Assembly: GCA_030594925.1 (NCBI GenBank)
Contig: JAUVEG010000042.1
Span: 1-8,498 of the forward strand
Reading direction: 5' to 3'
From: Gammaproteobacteria bacterium
Lineage (GTDB): Bacteria; Pseudomonadota; Gammaproteobacteria; Chromatiales; Chromatiaceae
DNA: 8,498 nt
In this document: positions 6,022 to 8,498 of the stretch, one piece after another
Layout of the letters: every line of letters begins with the position of its first letter
How positions within the stretch are numbered: position 1 is the first letter of the stretch
Notes under the pieces: generated by a model
What the model saw: only the letters and a program-made list of their open reading frames with translations
Told to the model about the DNA's origin: nothing
Databases searched by the model: none
Position numbers and translations under genes: made by a program

Positions 6022-7131
6022 ATGACCTACACCACACAACCCACCGTCCTCATCGTCGATGACGAACCCGATATCCTCGAGCTGCTGGATATCACTCTCT
6101 CCGGCATGAACATCAACACACACCTGGCGGCGACTCTCGGCGAGGCAAAGCATCTGCTCGCCACCAAACAACTCGACTTCTGCCTCACAGACATGCGCCT
6201 GCCGGATGGCAGCGGGTTGGAGCTGGTCGAGGAGATCTCCAGGCAAGATGCGCAAATCCCGGTTGCAGTGATTACCGCCTACGGCAGTGTAGAGACAGCA
6301 GTCGAGTCGATGAAAAACGGCGCTTTCGATTTTATCACCAAGCCGATCGAACTGGATGTGCTGCGCGGCCTGGCCAAAACCGCCCTCAAGCTCTCCGCCA
6401 TGAGGGAGGGTGATGCAACCAGGGAGCGTACTTCACAGGGTAAGCTGCTAGGCGATACGCCGGTGATGCAACAGCTGCGCAGCAAGATCAGTAAATTGGC
6501 GCTGAGCCAGGCGCCCGTCTATATCAGCGGCGAGTCAGGCACCGGCAAGGAGCTGGTGGCAAGATTGATCCACACTCTGGGCGTCCGCTCGGATGCCCCT
6601 TTTGTACCGGTCAACTGCGGCGCAATCCCTCCGGATCTGGTCGAAAGCGAACTCTTCGGCCATAAAAAAGGCGCATTTACCGGGGCGATCAGCAATAAAG
6701 AGGGGCTCTTTCAGGCGGCAAACGGCGGCACCCTCTTTCTGGATGAAATCGCTGAATTGCCGCTGCAGATGCAGGTGAAACTGCTGCGCGTCATTCAGGA
6801 GAAGGCCGTGCGTCCTGTAGGGGGGCATGCAGAAACCGCCATCGATGTGCGCCTGCTCTCTGCAACCAATCGTGATCTCAACGCACTGGTACAACAGGGC
6901 GACTTCCGCGAGGACCTCTACTACCGCGTCAATGTCATCGAATTGAACGCGCCGCCGCTCAGAGAACGCCAGGCGGATATCCCTCAGCTGGCGGAACACA
7001 TCATGGCGCAACTGGCGGAAAAAAACGGCATCCCTCTGGCTGTATTGACATCCGGAGCGCTGCAAAAACTTCAAGACTACCCCTTCCCCGGCAATGTGCG
7101 TGAACTGGAAAATATCCTCGAACTCGCATAG
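6022..7131 (+). CDS. pilR: Sigma-54 response regulator PilR, receiver and AAA+ domains, cut by an in-frame amber codon
   Basis: PilR activates pilin transcription with RNA polymerase sigma-54 once phosphorylated by PilS. The 369 readable residues contain a receiver domain: acidic residues D13/D14, phosphoacceptor D57, T85 and K107. The AAA+ domain that follows has Walker A GESGTGKE (170-177), the sigma-54 contact loop GAFTGA (217-222), Walker B GGTLFLDEI (235-243), arginine fingers in FREDLYYRV (295-303) and sensor II PGNVREL (356-362). All are intact. TAG at 7129-7131 then stops translation inside the AAA+ C-terminal helical part, whereas the same frame continues to the normal C-terminus at 7437 (see next entry). 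The product as read lacks the DNA-binding domain. Residue 368 is Leu where the family usually has Arg (LENxxERA). No pilS precedes it and no strong Shine-Dalgarno is visible before the ATG. The start agrees with homologues (VLIVDDEPD near the N-terminus). Confidence 0.9.
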   Translation: MTYTTQPTVLIVDDEPDILELLDITLSGMNINTHLAATLGEAKHLLATKQLDFCLTDMRLPDGSGLELVEEISRQDAQIPVAVITAYGSVETAVESMKNGAFDFITKPIELDVLRGLAKTALKLSAMREGDATRERTSQGKLLGDTPVMQQLRSKISKLALSQAPVYISGESGTGKELVARLIHTLGVRSDAPFVPVNCGAIPPDLVESELFGHKKGAFTGAISNKEGLFQAANGGTLFLDEIAELPLQMQVKLLRVIQEKAVRPVGGHAETAIDVRLLSATNRDLNALVQQGDFREDLYYRVNVIELNAPPLRERQADIPQLAEHIMAQLAEKNGIPLAVLTSGALQKLQDYPFPGNVRELENILELA

Positions 7132-7437
7132 ACCTGGGCGGATGGCGACTCTATCCAGGCGGCTGATCTCGGCCTGCCGGAAGTCAACAGTTCATCATCT
7201 TCAGCGTCCGCACAAAGTCAAACAACAGCACCAACTGCAGCACAACCAGCAGAGCAAAAAGAGGCCAGCGTGACCAGTGGTGCACAAGACCTGAACGCCG
7301 CACTGGAGCAGCAGCAGCGTGAAATCATCACCCGCGCACTGGAAGAGACCCGCTGGAACAGAACCGCCGCCGCTAAAAAACTCGGCATCACCTTCCGTGC
7401 GCTGCGCTACCGCATCAAAAAACTCGGCCTGGAGTGA
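7132..7437 (+). pseudogene. pilR: detached 3' part of pilR encoding the Fis-type DNA-binding domain
   Basis: Directly after the TAG the pilR frame continues for 101 codons to TGA at 7435-7437 with no further disruption. It begins TWADGDSI, the expected continuation of an NtrC-type AAA+ domain. A low-complexity Ser/Ala/Gln/Thr linker follows (about codons 20-45 of this part), then the Fis-family helix-turn-helix: REIITRALEETRWNR followed by TAAAKKLGITFRALRYRI, ending KKLGLE. Reconstructed PilR would be 471 residues, slightly above the usual 445-460 because of the linker. The fragment is not made unless the amber codon is read through or translation restarts internally, for example at GTG 7270, which has AGAGG five bases ahead. 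Good preservation means the stop is recent, is a sequence error, or is tolerated. Confidence 0.85.
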
Positions 7438-7442
7438 ATGAC

Positions 7443-7528
7443 GTCATCCCGGCGTAAGCAGTGATCCATCGCCTACGCGGCAATCTCCACACCAGATTGC
7501 CGCGTCGCCTTCAGCTCCTCGCAATGAC
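7443..7528. repeat. MITE-like hairpin element after pilR
   Basis: An 86-base element begins six bases after the pilR TGA and has GTCAT (7443-7447) and ATGAC (7524-7528) ends. Read on the minus strand it starts GTCATTGCGAGGAGC, the same class as the 2155-2216 element. Its core is a perfect 12-bp stem (ACGCGGCAATCT at 7475-7486 with AGATTGCCGCGT at 7494-7505) and a 7-base loop. It lies between the convergent pilR and HEPN genes and may help end transcription, but no T-run follows the stem directly. The remaining bases to 7580 show nothing recognisable. Confidence 0.7.
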
Positions 7529-7580
7529 ATTTGTTTTAACAAAATATATTCAATGCACGGACTTTTTGAAAAATTACCTT

Positions 7581-8069
7581 TTACACGTCGTCAACCCAGC
7601 CACGCTTCTCTATTTCAGCATGCAGTTTTTGAGTTGTGTGGGTCAGTGTGGCTACAAATTCTTGTGCTGTTTGGATGGCTGAGGTCAGTATAATGAGATC
7701 TTCCATATAATCATGAACCATCTGGTTGCGTAAGCGCCTGATTGCAAACCATTCATCTGCTGAATGGATCCAGCGAAACCGCTCAGCCTTATCCAGATTA
7801 TCTATAGCAGCGGCCTGATGCTCACCTAGCGCCTCAAGGATCAACGGGATCAGTTTATCGCCGAGCGTATCCTGAAGGCGCGAAAATCGTGAAACAAAAG
7901 CTTCAACTCGTTCTGACAGGTCATCATCATTGCCAATTGTTCGAGCTTTTTCTAATGTGAATGGCTCTGCAAACAATCGATCAGTTGTACGGTTAAGGTG
8001 TGTACATTCTCGCTGTACGACGCGGTCAAGAAACTGAATGCGGAGCTTTACGTCTTCTTCTAGCATCAT
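7581..8069 (-). CDS. HEPN-domain protein, HepT-like toxin of an MNT-HEPN (type VII) toxin-antitoxin pair
   Basis: HEPN toxins of this kind are RNases whose active site is R-x4-6-H. The 162-residue, mostly helical product carries RNQMVHDY, with R114, H119 and Y121 forming R-x4-H-x-Y, the HepT motif whose tyrosine is AMPylated by the partner MntA in characterised systems (established for Shewanella oneidensis). Other visible blocks are RFSRLQDTLGDKLIP (61-75) and AIDNLDKAERFRW (88-100), which I recall from uncharacterised proteins encoded beside small nucleotidyltransferases. It is larger than the roughly 130-residue classical HepT, so it is probably a separate HEPN subfamily. Its ATG overlaps the stop of the upstream MNT gene by ATGA, indicating translational coupling. 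It converges with pilR and ends with TAA. RNase activity is inferred from the motif only. Confidence 0.82.
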   Translation of the reverse strand: MMLEEDVKLRIQFLDRVVQRECTHLNRTTDRLFAEPFTLEKARTIGNDDDLSERVEAFVSRFSRLQDTLGDKLIPLILEALGEHQAAAIDNLDKAERFRWIHSADEWFAIRRLRNQMVHDYMEDLIILTSAIQTAQEFVATLTHTTQKLHAEIEKRGWVDDV

Positions 8070-8365
8070 AACCTGATGCCTGTTGATTTTGCTTGCTCAT
8101 GAATGGGGAGTGTCATTAGATTTGGAGCGGTAAGTACAACATCAACGCTCCGCCCGGACATCATGCGTGATATTCTTGCTGAAAGCCGCGCCGCCAGCCA
8201 TGCCGGGTTGTCGATAGCATGCGGCAACTCAATCAGCAGATCAAGATCTCCGCCCCGCTTACTGTTATCAACACGTGAGCCAAAAAGGATAACAACAGCA
8301 TCGCTGCCGGCTATCTCTGCCGTTATTCTCCTGATCGATTTCCGTTGTGCTGCTGTTATACGCAT
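8066..8365 (-). CDS. MNT-type minimal nucleotidyltransferase, antitoxin of the MNT-HEPN pair
   Basis: This is a 99-residue protein of the DNA polymerase beta nucleotidyltransferase superfamily. It has LFGSRVDNSKRGGDLDLL: G29-S30, nine residues, then D40-x-D42, with the third metal-binding aspartate at D75 in SVDVVL. All three catalytic acids are present, so it is probably active. In characterised type VII systems the enzyme transfers AMP from ATP to a tyrosine of the HEPN toxin and so silences it; Y121 of the downstream protein is the predicted target. The classical MntA spacing is GSx10DxD, here GSx9DxD, fitting the FGSRVDxxKRGGDxDL subfamily. The gene is first in the operon, as usual for antitoxins, overlaps the HEPN start by four bases, and has a good extended -10 promoter upstream. 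Start ATG at 8365; Shine-Dalgarno weak. Confidence 0.86.
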   Translation of the reverse strand: MRITAAQRKSIRRITAEIAGSDAVVILFGSRVDNSKRGGDLDLLIELPHAIDNPAWLAARLSARISRMMSGRSVDVVLTAPNLMTLPIHEQAKSTGIRL

Positions 8366-8420
8366 TGTATTGTTGCCACTGAGCCCATTTCAAGTATCGT
8401 TCGCATGGCTATCAAAAGGA

Positions 8421-8429
8421 ATTATAGCA
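8421..8429 (-). promoter_or_regulatory. extended -10 promoter for the MNT-HEPN operon
   Basis: On the minus strand TGC-TATAAT gives a perfect -10 (8421-8426) with the extended TGN element (8427-8429). No good -35 is present at 17 or 18 bases, which is compatible with an extended -10 promoter. The predicted transcript starts near 8414, about 50 bases before the MNT ATG. I saw no clear operator palindrome beside it. Confidence 0.55.
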
Positions 8430-8498
8430 TGACATTTATTCTCTTGAGGGTGGTGGATACAGCTCATAATTGTCTTCCCGGAAGCTAGAGCGGGATAA

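Noticed and set aside
6535..7074. Minus-strand 179-codon frame opposite pilR
   Set aside because: It is the antisense shadow of the AAA+ domain, whose motifs are fully conserved on the plus strand.
7129..7131. Pyrrolysine or other systematic TAG recoding
   Set aside because: pilC and coaE end naturally at TAG in this window, and nothing here encodes pyl functions; local mutation or sequence error is simpler.
8103..8432. Plus-strand 109-codon frame opposite the MNT gene
   Set aside because: It is antisense to a gene with intact catalytic motifs and an operon partner; its own product looks random.
8436..8498. Possible C-terminal tail of a minus-strand gene entering from the right edge (20 codons then TAA)
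   Set aside because: A second frame is also open over the same bases and 20 codons is too short to judge; the flanking sequence is needed.
1..8498. CRISPR array, tRNA or rRNA genes
   Set aside because: No regularly spaced direct repeats and no tRNA- or rRNA-like sequence were recognised; the repeats present are isolated palindromes.

Overview
The window looks like chromosome from a gammaproteobacterium. The minus strand carries pilB-pilC-pilD-coaE-zapD, the conserved type IV pilus / CoA / division block of that class, and the proteins read as typical family members. The intergenic spaces are filled with short palindromic repeats and MITE-like elements, a texture common in environmental and host-associated sulfur-cycle gammaproteobacteria. 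I cannot name a genus from sequence alone.

Layout. Positions 1-485 (minus) hold the N-terminal two thirds of ZapD, cut by the window edge. 591-1202 (minus) is CoaE, 1261-2118 is the prepilin peptidase PilD, 2235-3482 the inner-membrane platform protein PilC, and 3488-5182 the extension ATPase PilB, which starts at TTG behind a recognisable promoter. An 839-base stretch (5183-6021) then separates pilB from the divergent pilR. It contains no pilA and no pilS, only repeats and one 52-codon antitoxin-like ORF. pilR (plus) follows and is interrupted by an in-frame TAG at codon 370. The rest of the gene, including the Fis-type DNA-binding helix-turn-helix, stays open to 7437. After a MITE-like hairpin element comes a convergent two-gene operon (8365 to 7581, minus) encoding an MNT nucleotidyltransferase and a HEPN protein with the R-x4-H-x-Y motif. 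This is a type VII (MntA/HepT-like) toxin-antitoxin pair with an ATGA overlap and an extended -10 promoter.

How the genes work together. PilD processes prepilins, PilB powers pilus extension at the PilC platform, and PilR would normally activate pilin transcription with sigma-54 after phosphorylation by PilS. Here PilR appears to have lost its DNA-binding domain and has no adjacent sensor kinase, while the assembly genes look intact. CoaE (last step of CoA synthesis) and ZapD (FtsZ bundling) are housekeeping passengers of the same cluster. The MNT-HEPN pair is an accessory module.

The points most worth checking are the pilR amber codon with a nearby unusual substitution, the type VII TA pair, and repeats that have altered gene borders: one appears to supply the coaE ribosome binding site, and another sits right behind the shortened antitoxin-like ORF. 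I did not find a clearly new multi-gene system.
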